From the NCBI GenBank assembly GCA_023386955.1, contig JAEWIS010000048.1, positions 124,001-188,000 of the forward strand: a stretch of 64,000 nucleotides of DNA. Reading direction: 5' to 3'. This DNA comes from Bacillota bacterium (lineage in GTDB: Bacteria; Bacillota; Bacilli; Paenibacillales; NBRC-103111). Shown piece by piece: positions 45,311 to 54,099 of the stretch; the first letter of the stretch is position 1, and every line of letters starts with the position of its first letter. Made by a program: the position numbers and the translations under genes. The notes under the pieces are model-generated. The model was not told the DNA's origin. It saw only the letters and a program-made list of their open reading frames with translations, and searched no databases.

Positions 45311-46279
45311 TTGTTTCAGGACTTCCACCATCAGCTGCATGTAAAGCAGCAAACGGCATCCAAACGTACGCTGTGGATTACCTTATGGATTACTGTGTTT
45401 TTTACGCTTGTGGAAATTATCGGCGGGCTGGTGTCCAATTCCCTGGCTTTGCTTTCGGATTCGGCCCACATGATCTCGGATGTGATTGCCCTTGCTCTTA
45501 GCATGGTAGCCATCTATCTCGCATCCCGGCCTCCGACTCCGCGGTTTACCTTCGGCTTCCTCCGTTTCGAAATTATCGCGGCTTTTCTGAACGGGCTGGC
45601 CCTGGCGGCAATTTCCATCGGCATCGTCATTGAAGGCATCCGGCGTATGATTAACCCGCCGGAGGTAAATTATCCGGTGATGCTTTTCATTTCCACCATC
45701 GGCCTTATCGTTAACATTGTGCTCACTTATGTTCTGAGCAGAAGCATGAAGGAAGAGGATAACCTCAATGTGAAAAGCGCCTTATGGCATTTTATCGGGG
45801 ATCTGTTAAGCTCCATCGGCGTTATTGCCTCCGCTCTCTTGATCCTCGCCACAGGCTGGCATTGGATGGATGCCTTCATCAGCATAGCCATCGGCGGTGT
45901 CATTCTTGTGGGAGGCGCCCGCATTATCCGGGAATCCTGCCTGGTTCTGATGGAATCTGTCCCCGAGGCCTACGATCTTCAGCAGATTCAGCAGGACATT
46001 CTGTCCATCCCTGGAGTGGAGGATGTGCACGAAATGCATCTGTGGGCCATTTCCAGCGGGCATTATTCATTAACCGCCCATGTTTTCGTCAACAAGGATA
46101 TGCAGCCGCTGTGTGTGATTCTGGCGATTAACGAAATGTTAAAGGAGAAATACAGCATTGTTCATGCCACCATTCAAACGGAGCATGCCCAGATCCATCC
46201 CCACGGCGAATACGGCCGCCGCTTTCTGGCGGAACGGGGGAGAGAGGACGAGGATCCCGGGTTTTCTTGCCCGGTGTGA
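45311..46279 (+). CDS. Cation diffusion facilitator (CzcD-like metal exporter)
   Basis: A 322-residue CDF exporter with six helices. SLALLSDSAHMISDVIAL in helix 2 and WHFIGDLLSSIGVI in helix 5 carry the paired metal ligands (His/Asp), and a cytoplasmic domain follows (VEDVHEMHLWAISSGHYSL). It expels Zn2+ and related ions by proton antiport. The start is TTG 45311, eight bases after AAAGGAGG; an upstream TTG (45248) lacks a site. Confidence 0.92.
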   Translation: MFQDFHHQLHVKQQTASKRTLWITLWITVFFTLVEIIGGLVSNSLALLSDSAHMISDVIALALSMVAIYLASRPPTPRFTFGFLRFEIIAAFLNGLALAAISIGIVIEGIRRMINPPEVNYPVMLFISTIGLIVNIVLTYVLSRSMKEEDNLNVKSALWHFIGDLLSSIGVIASALLILATGWHWMDAFISIAIGGVILVGGARIIRESCLVLMESVPEAYDLQQIQQDILSIPGVEDVHEMHLWAISSGHYSLTAHVFVNKDMQPLCVILAINEMLKEKYSIVHATIQTEHAQIHPHGEYGRRFLAERGREDEDPGFSCPV

Positions 46280-46297
46280 CGAATCGCAGAAGAAACC

Positions 46298-46334
46298 AAA
46301 AACGCCGGTCCCGATGAAGGGCGCCGGCGTTTTC
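46298..46334. terminator. Bidirectional terminator
   Basis: AAAACGCCGG and CCGGCGTTTT are complementary around a 15-base loop. It lies between the converging CDF and GH88 genes. Confidence 0.8.
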
Positions 46335-46399
46335 TTTATTTGTTCATAGGAGGCTCCGCTTAGTGCCTCCCGCGGTCAAGCTCCGCTTCCAAATGAGGC

Positions 46400-47527
46400 T
46401 TATTCGTACCAATAGCCTTTATGATTTTTTTCAAGACGCATCAAGGCTTCCAGGTAGTAGTAGTCGCCCCAGATCATGAAGTCGTCGGGGCTGTGGCCCA
46501 GGCGCACGGCATAGGAGCCATGCTCGATAAAACCTTCGGCGTCCGGCTGGTTCATGGTGGAGTAATGCTTCACCAGACCCTCCATGGTCTTCTGCACACC
46601 TTCCTCGAGATAAGCGCGGTCAGGGTCATTTTCAGGCAGATGCTTCAAGAGCTCCAGGATACCGCAGGCCGTGATGGCCGATGCGGAGCTGTCGCGTTTG
46701 GTTTCCGGTGTGATTTCCACGTCGAAGTCCCAATAGACCACGTTATCTTCCGGCAGACGCTCCAGGAAGTACTTGGCCATTCTTTTGGAGGTATCCAGAT
46801 ACCGGTCATCCTTGGTGTAATGGTAGCCCAGGGCAAAGCCGTAGACACCCCAAGATTGGCCGCGGGTCCAGGTGGAGCCGTCGGTATTGCCTTGGTGGGT
46901 GCCGCCGCGGACAGGCTCGCCATTCTCCGGATTAAACCAGAAGGTATGGTAAGAGGAGTCATCGCCGCGCACCAGGAACCGGCGGGATTTTTCGGTATGC
47001 AGGATTGCCTTGTTCTTGTAATCCTCGTTGCCGGTTTGCTCGTAGGCCCAATACAGAAGAGGCAGATTCATCAGGCAGTCGATGATAATCCGTCCGCCGT
47101 TCTCGGTATCCCCTTCTCTGCCCCAAGCTTGGATCAACCCTGCCTTGGGACGCCAGCGGCGCAGCAGTACATCGGCGGCGGCGATAGTCAGCTCGCGTGC
47201 AGCCTCATCCTTTTCGATCATCCATTGAGCCTTGGAGGAAAGGGAATACAGAAAGCCGATATCATGGTGGTCCAGGCTCTTCATGGTATTCAGGCGGTCG
47301 CGGAAGTTCTCCACGGTTTTTTCGGCAGCATCCCGGATGGCTTCATCCTTGCTGTATTCATAGGCGAGCCAGAGAATGCCGGACCAGAAGCCGTCCGTCC
47401 AATCGGTATTGTCGTTTAACAAATACTTGCCGTTTTCACTGACATGGGGGAATTGGCCTCCAAAACGCGCGATATTCGCTCTTGTTTTTTGAACCGCATC
47501 TTCAATTGCCTGTTTCCAAAGACTCAA
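46400..47527 (-). CDS. Unsaturated glucuronyl hydrolase (GH88)
   Basis: A 375-residue glycoside hydrolase that removes the 4,5-unsaturated uronate from lyase-generated oligosaccharides of pectin or glycosaminoglycans. It shows NDNTDWTDGFWSGILWLAYE, SLDHHDIGFLYS (catalytic Asp) and IIDCLMNLPLLYWA (second Asp). It is cytoplasmic, with no signal peptide. AGGAG abuts an ATG at 47536, so TTG 47527 with nine-base spacing may be the start. It follows a LacI regulator gene. Its product feeds KduI, encoded at 14.9 kb. Confidence 0.93.
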   Translation of the reverse strand: MSLWKQAIEDAVQKTRANIARFGGQFPHVSENGKYLLNDNTDWTDGFWSGILWLAYEYSKDEAIRDAAEKTVENFRDRLNTMKSLDHHDIGFLYSLSSKAQWMIEKDEAARELTIAAADVLLRRWRPKAGLIQAWGREGDTENGGRIIIDCLMNLPLLYWAYEQTGNEDYKNKAILHTEKSRRFLVRGDDSSYHTFWFNPENGEPVRGGTHQGNTDGSTWTRGQSWGVYGFALGYHYTKDDRYLDTSKRMAKYFLERLPEDNVVYWDFDVEITPETKRDSSASAITACGILELLKHLPENDPDRAYLEEGVQKTMEGLVKHYSTMNQPDAEGFIEHGSYAVRLGHSPDDFMIWGDYYYLEALMRLEKNHKGYWYE

Positions 47528-47587
47528 TCTGCTCATCTCCTGTTTTTAGATACATGTATAAAAGTGCGTCTTCAAGTTGGGAGAGGG

Positions 47588-48640
47588 TTATTCGGTGGAC
47601 ATCCGGGGAATCAGCCGCATGGGAATATGAATCTCATGGGCCGGACTGCCGGTTGGTTTCACCGTTTCAAATCGCTCCAGGGAAATATTCCGCAGCGCCG
47701 CACCTTCCTCCAAATGCTGAAGCAGCATACATACCGCATGGGAAACCTGATTGTCCAGATCGATATCCAGACTGGTGATGGAGGGCCAGTTATGCTGGGC
47801 CACCGATTGGTTATTGATGCCCACAACCTTGATCTGGCCGGGAATATCGTACCCGCGGGCCTGCAGCCGGGAGATCAGCATAAACGCGTCGCCGTCGTCA
47901 AAGGCCAGGATACCCAAGGGCTCACCTTGTTTCACTACATCTTCAATAGACTCAAAAATCTCGTCCTCATACATGCCTTGAGTCGGAATGATCCGATGTG
48001 GAATTCCGCAGCCCTCCACACCACGCTGAAAGCCGACAAGCCGCTGCTGGTTGGTAGTCCGGGCTCTTACGCGGCTAATATAGAACAATTGCCTGCAGCC
48101 TCTCTCCGCCAGATGCAGCACCGCCTTCTCCGCTCCTCCGGCAAAATCCAGATTAACGGCACCCAGCGCCACGTTCTCCGGCCAGTTATAGGCGTTAAAC
48201 AGCACCATCGGTGTGCCTTCGCCGACAAACTTGCGGGTGGTCTCCGGATTCATGGCCAAGCCGTGGCAAAACAGTCCGTCGACCCGGCGGCGCAGAAGTG
48301 TTTCCATATGCCGCTTCTCCAGCTCCGGCTTCCCGGTGGAGGAGTATACGGACAGATGGTAGCCGAATTGATGGACCACATCCTGCATGGCGTGGGCAAA
48401 ATCCGCAAAGTAACCGTTAAAATGGGGCAAAACCAGGCCCAGCTCATAGGTTTTTTTGCGGCTGAGGCTGGCCGCCATCTCATTGCGGCGGTAGCCAAGC
48501 AGCTGCACCGCGTCCTCCACCTTGCGGATGGTTTCCTCCGCCAGCGGCACATTCCGCCGGTTCAGCACATTGGAAACAGTGGCAATGGAGACACCAGCGG
48601 CCCTAGCCACGTCGATGATCGTAATCTGTTTGTTTTTCAG
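47588..48640 (-). CDS. LacI-family repressor, CTG start
   Basis: A 350-residue regulator. The DNA-binding head ITIIDVARAAGVSIATVSNV requires codons upstream of the nearest GTG (48610). The only start that completes it is CTG at 48640, seven bases after GGAGGTG. Residues about 60-350 form the sugar-binding domain. It lies 60 bp upstream of the GH88 gene on the same strand and is the likely regulator of uronate catabolism. A LacI-type operator is upstream. Confidence 0.87.
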   Translation of the reverse strand: MKNKQITIIDVARAAGVSIATVSNVLNRRNVPLAEETIRKVEDAVQLLGYRRNEMAASLSRKKTYELGLVLPHFNGYFADFAHAMQDVVHQFGYHLSVYSSTGKPELEKRHMETLLRRRVDGLFCHGLAMNPETTRKFVGEGTPMVLFNAYNWPENVALGAVNLDFAGGAEKAVLHLAERGCRQLFYISRVRARTTNQQRLVGFQRGVEGCGIPHRIIPTQGMYEDEIFESIEDVVKQGEPLGILAFDDGDAFMLISRLQARGYDIPGQIKVVGINNQSVAQHNWPSITSLDIDLDNQVSHAVCMLLQHLEEGAALRNISLERFETVKPTGSPAHEIHIPMRLIPRMSTE

Positions 48641-48693
48641 GGCCGTGCACCTCCGGTTATCGGGTTACAGCTTGAATACGTTTACTTGATCAG

Positions 48694-48707
48694 TTGAAAC
48701 GTTTAAA
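48694..48707. promoter_or_regulatory. LacI-type operator
   Basis: TTGAAACGTTTAAA is a nearly perfect palindrome with the central CG typical of LacI-family sites. A weaker related site (TGAATACGTTTAC) lies just left of it. Located 54 bp upstream of the LacI start, it fits autoregulation. Confidence 0.6.
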
Positions 48708-48804
48708 TAATGCTTCAGATTTATTTTAGCCTAATTGACAGTTGGCGTCAATGATAGACATGGCAGTCATTGGGCAAGCATGTGGCTGTCCAGCCGCCCC
48801 ATCG

Positions 48805-48979
48805 AATATGATTTTTCGAGTACAATTTTTGTTAACCACTGTTTTCGGCGGGTTATATATGAAATTTCGAGTTCATTCCGAGGAAAAAGATAACATCGGG
48901 GAATTTATATATGATATTTCATATATAACACACTAAATCAAGGCTGCTCTACAATTTATATATGATTTTTCGAGTATAG
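48805..48979. repeat. Phased array of an AT-rich motif, four copies
   Basis: A motif close to TATATGATTTTTCGAGTA occurs with its TATGA at 48807, 48858, 48910 and 48961: spacing 51, 52 and 51 bp. The third copy diverges into a palindrome (TTATATATGA/TCATATATAA). It lies between the LacI gene and helD copy 2. Confidence 0.65.
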
Positions 48980-49069
48980 CCTTTTGAGGAGTTTCCAACA
49001 AACGGTTGCGCCACTCCACCATTTGTGATATTCTTACAGTTCCGCTTTATCGGCCTAAAACATATGGTG

Positions 49070-49163
49070 AAACCTTAGCTTATGCTTACGATGCCGGTTT
49101 TTACTGGCGTAAAAACCTTAGCTTATGCTTACGATGCCGGTTTTTACTGGCGTAAAAACCTTA
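49070..49163 (+). repeat. Tandem 43-bp hairpin repeats in the helD copy 2 leader
   Basis: Two identical 43-bp units begin at 49070 and 49113 with AAACCTTAGCTTATGC, and a third starts at 49156 before the ribosome binding site. Each contains the perfect hairpin GGTTTTTAC-TGGC-GTAAAAACC (49096-49117 and 49139-49160). The second hairpin ends two bases before AGGAGG. Confidence 0.8.
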
Positions 49164-49177
49164 GGAGGTAACTGAAT

Positions 49178-51316
49178 ATGGAAAGCGACATTCAAAGTGC
49201 CTATCAAGAAGAGCTCCTCCGGTTGGAGGAGGCCGGACGTATCATCAGCCGGCAGCTGGATGAATTAAACGCCATGTCCCGGTATAACGGGAGTGATTTT
49301 ACCGAGCAGGTTCTGGAGGGACTCCGGGAAGAAACCCGGCGCAAGCTGGCAGTCGCCCTGCCGGAGCCCTACTTCGGAAGACTGGACTTTCAGGAGGCCG
49401 GACATAGCGACCCGACTCCCCTCTACATCGGCAAGGCGGGAGTAGAGGACCGGATCGGCGGCCATCCGCTGGTCATAGACTGGCGGGCTCCTGTAGCCAG
49501 TCTTTTCTATTCCTTCACAGGCGGCGACGGGCCGGCGGAATACGATTCCCCCGACGGGCTGGTGGAGGGGCTGGTTTACCTGAAGCGGAACCTGGTCATC
49601 CGCAAGCAGATTCTCCAGCGGGTGACGGACAGTTACCTGCGGGGCAGCAGCCAAGGTGCAGTGACGGATGAGTTCCTCCTGTACCGTCTGGGAGAGAACA
49701 AGGATAACAAGCTCCGGGATATCGTCTCCACCATCCAGGCGGAGCAGGACAAAATTATCCGGGCCGCCAAAAACAAGGCTCTGATTATCCAAGGCGTTGC
49801 GGGCAGCGGCAAAACCACCGTGGCCCTGCACCGGCTGGCCTTCCTGCTCTATCAGTACCGGGATCAGGTGAAGGCGGAGCGGATGATTATTTTTGCCCCT
49901 AACCGGATGTTCCTGGATTACATCTCTGGGGTGCTGCCGGAGCTGGGGGTGGGAGACATCGCCCAAACCACCTTTGCCGATTGGGCGCTGGAACGGCTGG
50001 ACGACAACCTCAAGCTGGGCAGCGAGGCCCAGGATCTGGAGAAGCGGTTTGCGGTTGCACCGCACCAAGATACCACCGGGAACCCTGCGGAATCAGAAGA
50101 GCCGATTCCCTCAGGCAGATGGAAAGGCTCCGCGGAGCTGGCAGACCGTCTCAGCCGGGAGCTGGACGTATACGAAAAGGAATATTGCGCTCTGCAGGAT
50201 TTCACTCCCTGGGAGGGGACCCGTCAGCTGCCAGGCAAAACCATTCGTCATTGGTTCTATGTAGAGACTGTCCATGAACCCATCGGCAAACGGCGGCAGC
50301 GGGTGGAAGCCCGGATCAGACGTTGGCTGGAGATGGAGCTGGAAGCCACACGAGACCCTAAGATCCGCAAGGACCGCAAAAAGCTGGCTGGCGCCAGACT
50401 GAAGGCTTATCTGAAAAGCTGGAGCCCTCCCTCGGCACTGGATTTATACCGGAGACTGTTCGAGCCGGAAACCCGGCCGCAGTGGGTTCCGGAGCAGCGG
50501 GCAGAGGAATCCAGGAAACGTCTGGCCAAACGCGAGGTGCTTCAGGAGGATTTAGCCGCCCTGTTATATATCCATAACCGCTTCTACGGCATTCATGGCA
50601 ATGACCGGTTCGACCATATTGTGATCGATGAAGCCCAGGATTTTTCCCCGCTTCAGGTGCTGGTGCTGAAGGAGCACAGCAAAAACCATTCCTTCACCAT
50701 ACTGGGCGACCTGGCCCAGGGTATCCATGATTACAAGGGTGTCCATAGCTGGGAGGAGTTCGCCGGACTGTTCGATGAGGAGGAAACGGAAACCTTCCAG
50801 TTGAACCGAAGCTACCGCTCTACTATGGAGATCATCCAGTTTGCCAATGGAGTTATCGCCCACAGCGGAGTAGCGGTCAGCCCGGCTGTCCCTGTTTTCC
50901 GCAGCGGCGAGCAGGTCCGGGTGGAGCAGACCGCCAAACGGATGCCCGCTATTGTGCAGGCTGTCCGTGAGCTGTCGCAGGAGGCACACGGCACCATTGC
51001 CATTATCGGCCGCACCGAAAAGGAGTGTGCCGCCATCCACAAAGAGCTGGTCAATGCAGGCTTTTCCCCTGCATTGCTGACGGCCTCCCAGCAGTCCTAC
51101 GGCGGCGGACTATCCGTGCTTCCCGTTTATCTGTCCAAAGGCTTCGAGTTCGATGCTGTATTGGTGACAGATGTGGATGCAACCCGCTACAAGGCTTCCC
51201 CCCGGGATGCCAAGCTGTTGTACGTGGCCTGCACCCGGGCGCTGCATGATCTGCGGCTCCAGTATACGGGCCAACCTTCACCACTGCTGCCTGCTGAAGA
51301 GGCAACACACTCATAG
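49178..51316 (+). CDS. HelD-type RNA polymerase-recycling helicase, copy 2
   Basis: A 712-residue paralogue of the HelD at 37.5 kb, about 75 residues shorter. It has the coiled-coil N-terminus, VIDWRAPVASLFYSF, Walker A GVAGSGKTT at 206-214, VIDEAQDFSP, GDLAQGIHDYKG, SYRST and KGFEFDAV. HelD proteins release stalled RNA polymerase; some relatives in Actinobacteria protect against rifampicin. It is monocistronic and follows a repeat-rich leader, unlike copy 1, which suggests separate, inducible control. Confidence 0.9.
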   Translation: MESDIQSAYQEELLRLEEAGRIISRQLDELNAMSRYNGSDFTEQVLEGLREETRRKLAVALPEPYFGRLDFQEAGHSDPTPLYIGKAGVEDRIGGHPLVIDWRAPVASLFYSFTGGDGPAEYDSPDGLVEGLVYLKRNLVIRKQILQRVTDSYLRGSSQGAVTDEFLLYRLGENKDNKLRDIVSTIQAEQDKIIRAAKNKALIIQGVAGSGKTTVALHRLAFLLYQYRDQVKAERMIIFAPNRMFLDYISGVLPELGVGDIAQTTFADWALERLDDNLKLGSEAQDLEKRFAVAPHQDTTGNPAESEEPIPSGRWKGSAELADRLSRELDVYEKEYCALQDFTPWEGTRQLPGKTIRHWFYVETVHEPIGKRRQRVEARIRRWLEMELEATRDPKIRKDRKKLAGARLKAYLKSWSPPSALDLYRRLFEPETRPQWVPEQRAEESRKRLAKREVLQEDLAALLYIHNRFYGIHGNDRFDHIVIDEAQDFSPLQVLVLKEHSKNHSFTILGDLAQGIHDYKGVHSWEEFAGLFDEEETETFQLNRSYRSTMEIIQFANGVIAHSGVAVSPAVPVFRSGEQVRVEQTAKRMPAIVQAVRELSQEAHGTIAIIGRTEKECAAIHKELVNAGFSPALLTASQQSYGGGLSVLPVYLSKGFEFDAVLVTDVDATRYKASPRDAKLLYVACTRALHDLRLQYTGQPSPLLPAEEATHS

Positions 51317-51321
51317 AACCG

Positions 51322-51370
51322 AAAAACCTCGCTTTCCCAACGGGATATTCCCATGGAAAGCGAGGTTTTA
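51322..51370. terminator. Bidirectional terminator
   Basis: AAAACCTCGCTTTCC and GGAAAGCGAGGTTTT are exact complements. It lies between helD copy 2 and the converging MFS gene. Confidence 0.85.
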
Positions 51371-52669
51371 TTATGGCTCTGTGCGGACTGGCGCGGCAAG
51401 CTCCGTTTCACCAAGTGTCTTACGCAGCCTGCCGCCGGCAACGGCCACCACCAGATATAGCACTAGAAACAGCAGCATAATCCCTGCGGAAAACCGGTAC
51501 ATCACCGCATAGCTGGTGGCCGCAGCTACCACTCCCAAGCCCATGGAACCCACAGCAACCCCCAGATCAATGCTGTTATAAAAAAGGCTGTTGATCAACC
51601 CATGGCTGGACCGGGGGGATCCGCCCAGCATCCAAGCTTGGACGGTGGGCTGGACGGCGCCATAGCCCAATCCGAACAGGAGAGCGGAGGACATGAGCAT
51701 CACCATGGAGTGGGTATAGGACAGCAGTCCGAGGCTTGCCACCAAAACCATAGCGGCGGGCACCAGAACCACAGCATGCCCCCGGGTATCATAAAGCCAG
51801 CCCGAAACCGGCCGGACAGCCAGCACCGTGAGGGCATTAAACAGGAAAAACAGGCCGATGTTGGCCAACCCGATGTCCCGGCCGTACAAGGCCAGAAAGC
51901 TGAGAATGCCTCCGTAGCAGGAGGACAGCAGCGTGTTCAGTGTTAACGGCAGCCACAGCCTGCCGGCCAGCCCTGTTGAAGGCGGCTCCTCCCTCTGCCG
52001 GACACCGCCGGAAGCATTGGCGGCTGCGCGAGGAGCTTCTCCAGCGCCTCTTTTGCCTGACCCAGCCTGAGGAGAAACAGCAGCAGCCCGCGTCAGCGCC
52101 AAAAGAGGAATAACCGCCGCTGCCGCAACCGCTCCCCATACGGTCAGCACGCCGAAGCCGAAGCCGTCCAGAAGCGCCAGGCCAATCATAGGCCCGAAGG
52201 ACATGGCCAGGCTGGTGGACAGGCCAAAATAACCGATGCCCTCCCCCATCCGGCGCATTGGGATTATCCGGCTCACCAAGGTGGGCATTACCGTGCTGCC
52301 CATGCCGAAGCCAATCCCGAAAAGCATACGCAGCGCCAGCAGCGAACCCAAGGAATCCGCCAGCGGATAAGCCAGCGTAGCCGCTACGGAAATCCCCAGA
52401 CTGGTATAGAGCAGACCTGTTTTGCTGATCCGCTTCATTAGGGCGGCAGTGGCGAATCGTGCCGCAATAGCCGTCAAGGCAAACAGGCTGGTGACCAGGC
52501 TGAGCGCCACATCCCCAGGGGCGAACCGGTCCTTCACGTAGGACGGAAACGGGGACAGCAGCATTTGCAGACACATGAACATCAGGAAATAGCTGATCGT
52601 CAGTACAATAAAGGAGCGGGTCCATAAGGGCTCGGCGCCGCCCGGCTGGGCCAAGGGTTTGCTGCTCAT
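51371..52669 (-). CDS. MFS drug-type transporter
   Basis: A 432-residue twelve-helix transporter. Helix 4 and loop GIGFGMGSTVMPTLVSRII and the C-terminal LFGLGYGAVQPTVQAWMLG are typical of multidrug members. A ~30-residue Ser/Gly/Arg-rich cytoplasmic loop lies in the middle. It overlaps the end of an upstream MarR gene by 4 bp, so the MarR protein probably represses it. Substrate unknown. Confidence 0.87.
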   Translation of the reverse strand: MSSKPLAQPGGAEPLWTRSFIVLTISYFLMFMCLQMLLSPFPSYVKDRFAPGDVALSLVTSLFALTAIAARFATAALMKRISKTGLLYTSLGISVAATLAYPLADSLGSLLALRMLFGIGFGMGSTVMPTLVSRIIPMRRMGEGIGYFGLSTSLAMSFGPMIGLALLDGFGFGVLTVWGAVAAAAVIPLLALTRAAAVSPQAGSGKRGAGEAPRAAANASGGVRQREEPPSTGLAGRLWLPLTLNTLLSSCYGGILSFLALYGRDIGLANIGLFFLFNALTVLAVRPVSGWLYDTRGHAVVLVPAAMVLVASLGLLSYTHSMVMLMSSALLFGLGYGAVQPTVQAWMLGGSPRSSHGLINSLFYNSIDLGVAVGSMGLGVVAAATSYAVMYRFSAGIMLLFLVLYLVVAVAGGRLRKTLGETELAAPVRTEP

Positions 52670-53145
52670 TCTTTGACCCCCTGTTCCTTCTCCAGTAGGG
52701 CATCGGCGAAACGGATAATCTCCTTCAACCGGGTTAACAGTGCGTCATACGCCTCTTTCCCCAAACGGTCCGCCAGTTCCCCATTCACCCCACGCTCCAG
52801 CGGCTCTGTCTTGAGGGCTAGCTCCCTACCCTTATCGGTGGGATACAACCGGAAGGATCTTCGATCCTGCTCCCCGGGTTTTCGGGAAATCAGCCCCTTC
52901 TCCTCCAGCACATCCAGAATCCGGGTCACTGTTGGCTTATCCTTAAAGGAACGTTCGGCAACCTCCTTCTGGATCAGCCCCTCCTGCCCGGCAATCAAAT
53001 GAAGCACCGACCATTGTTCGGGACTAATCCCGTACTCCTTCAGCCGATGCCCAAAAAGCTGGGACATCCGACGGGAAGCCACACCCAATGTAAACCCTAG
53101 CGATTGGTTCAGCTCCCATTTCACATCATCCAATGATTCCTTCAA
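52666..53145 (-). CDS. MarR-family repressor
   Basis: A 159-residue winged-helix repressor. EWSVLHLIAGQEGLIQKEVA-like text (EQWSVLHLIAGQEG) and the recognition/wing segment DKPTVTRILDVLEEKGLISR are typical, and DRRSFRLYPTDKG is the wing motif. The start is probably TTG 53145, about six bases after GAGGG. It is translationally coupled to the MFS gene, which suggests a drug-responsive pair. Its operator is the inverted repeat just upstream. Confidence 0.87.
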   Translation of the reverse strand: MKESLDDVKWELNQSLGFTLGVASRRMSQLFGHRLKEYGISPEQWSVLHLIAGQEGLIQKEVAERSFKDKPTVTRILDVLEEKGLISRKPGEQDRRSFRLYPTDKGRELALKTEPLERGVNGELADRLGKEAYDALLTRLKEIIRFADALLEKEQGVKE

Positions 53146-53163
53146 TTCAATCCCTCTTCCAAA

Positions 53164-53198
53164 ATAGTTGTTTAAACAATTATATGTAAAACAACTAT
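53164..53198. promoter_or_regulatory. MarR-type operator
   Basis: ATAGTTGTTTAAACAATTAT at 53164-53183 is a 20-bp palindrome with one mismatch pair; a further half-site AAACAACTAT ends at 53198. Confidence 0.6.
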
Positions 53199-53276
53199 TG
53201 TGGGTCAATACCAAAAAGCAGCCTTCCTAAAAAGGGATAGGCTGCTTGTAATTTAAAATAGATTTCTCCGGGGGCT

Positions 53277-53327
53277 CCCCCAAAAGTAATCGGACTACGC
53301 TACAGAGCTTCGCTTCACTTTTGGGGG
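53277..53327. repeat. 51-bp stem element, copy 2
   Basis: Same CCCCCAAAAGT/ACTTTTGGGGG element as at 19736, in the opposite orientation, with about 80% identity. Here it starts just after the sdhB stop and could act as a terminator hairpin. Confidence 0.7.
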
Positions 53328-53331
53328 TCTC

Positions 53332-54099
53332 TTACATCCCCAGCCATTTTTTGAACAGACGTTTGGTGGTATCTGCGTTCATGGCCCCGATGGAGGTGGT
53401 CAGCGGAATTCCCTTCGGGCAGGAACGCACGCAGTTCTGGGAATTGCCGCAGCCCTCGATGCCGCCGTCGGTCATCAGAGCGTCCAGGCGCTCCTCCTTG
53501 TTCATTTCCCCTGTGGGATGGGCATTGAACAGACGCACCTGGGAAATAGCGGCAGGCCCGATAAAGTCCGTTTTGTCGTTGACATTGGGACAGGCCTCCA
53601 GACAAACGCCGCAGGTCATACATTTGGACAGCTCATAGGCCCACTGGCGTTTGGATTCCGCCATCCGTGGTCCTGGCCCCAGATCATAGGTGCCGTCAAT
53701 GGGAATCCACGCCTTCACCTTCTTCAGCGCCTTGAACATCCGCCCTCGGTCAATCACCAGGTCCCGGACCACCGGGAAGGTGGACATAGGCGCAACCCGG
53801 ATCGGCTCCTCCAGATGATCCACCAAGGCGGTGCACGCCTGCCGGGGTTTGCCGTTAATGACCATGGAGCAGGCGCCGCATACCTCCTCGAGGCAGTTGG
53901 ATTCCCAGCAAACAGCAGAGGTGGAGCCCCCGTCCGCATTCACGGGATTCCGCTGGATCTCCATAAGCGCTGTAATCACATTCATATTGGGTCGGTACGG
54001 AATCTGGAACTCCTCCGTATACGGCTTGCTGTCCGAGCTGTCCTGCCGGGTGACGATGAATTTGATGGAGCGTTTTGCCGCTGCTTCAGCCATAGTCAT
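53332..54099 (-). CDS. sdhB: Succinate dehydrogenase iron-sulfur subunit
   Basis: A 255-residue subunit. The [2Fe-2S] ligands are in SNCLEEVCGACSM plus a later Cys, and [4Fe-4S]/[3Fe-4S] ligands are in CMTCGVCLEACP and CVRSCPKGIP. It passes electrons from SdhA to the quinone anchor. The ATG at 54099 overlaps the sdhA stop (ATGA); a second ATG at 54093 is better spaced from the binding site. Last gene of sdhCAB. Confidence 0.95.
   Translation of the reverse strand: MTMAEAAAKRSIKFIVTRQDSSDSKPYTEEFQIPYRPNMNVITALMEIQRNPVNADGGSTSAVCWESNCLEEVCGACSMVINGKPRQACTALVDHLEEPIRVAPMSTFPVVRDLVIDRGRMFKALKKVKAWIPIDGTYDLGPGPRMAESKRQWAYELSKCMTCGVCLEACPNVNDKTDFIGPAAISQVRLFNAHPTGEMNKEERLDALMTDGGIEGCGNSQNCVRSCPKGIPLTTSIGAMNADTTKRLFKKWLGM

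Noticed and set aside
49070..49163. CRISPR-like repeat
   Set aside because: The 43-bp units are directly tandem with no spacers, and no cas genes are present.
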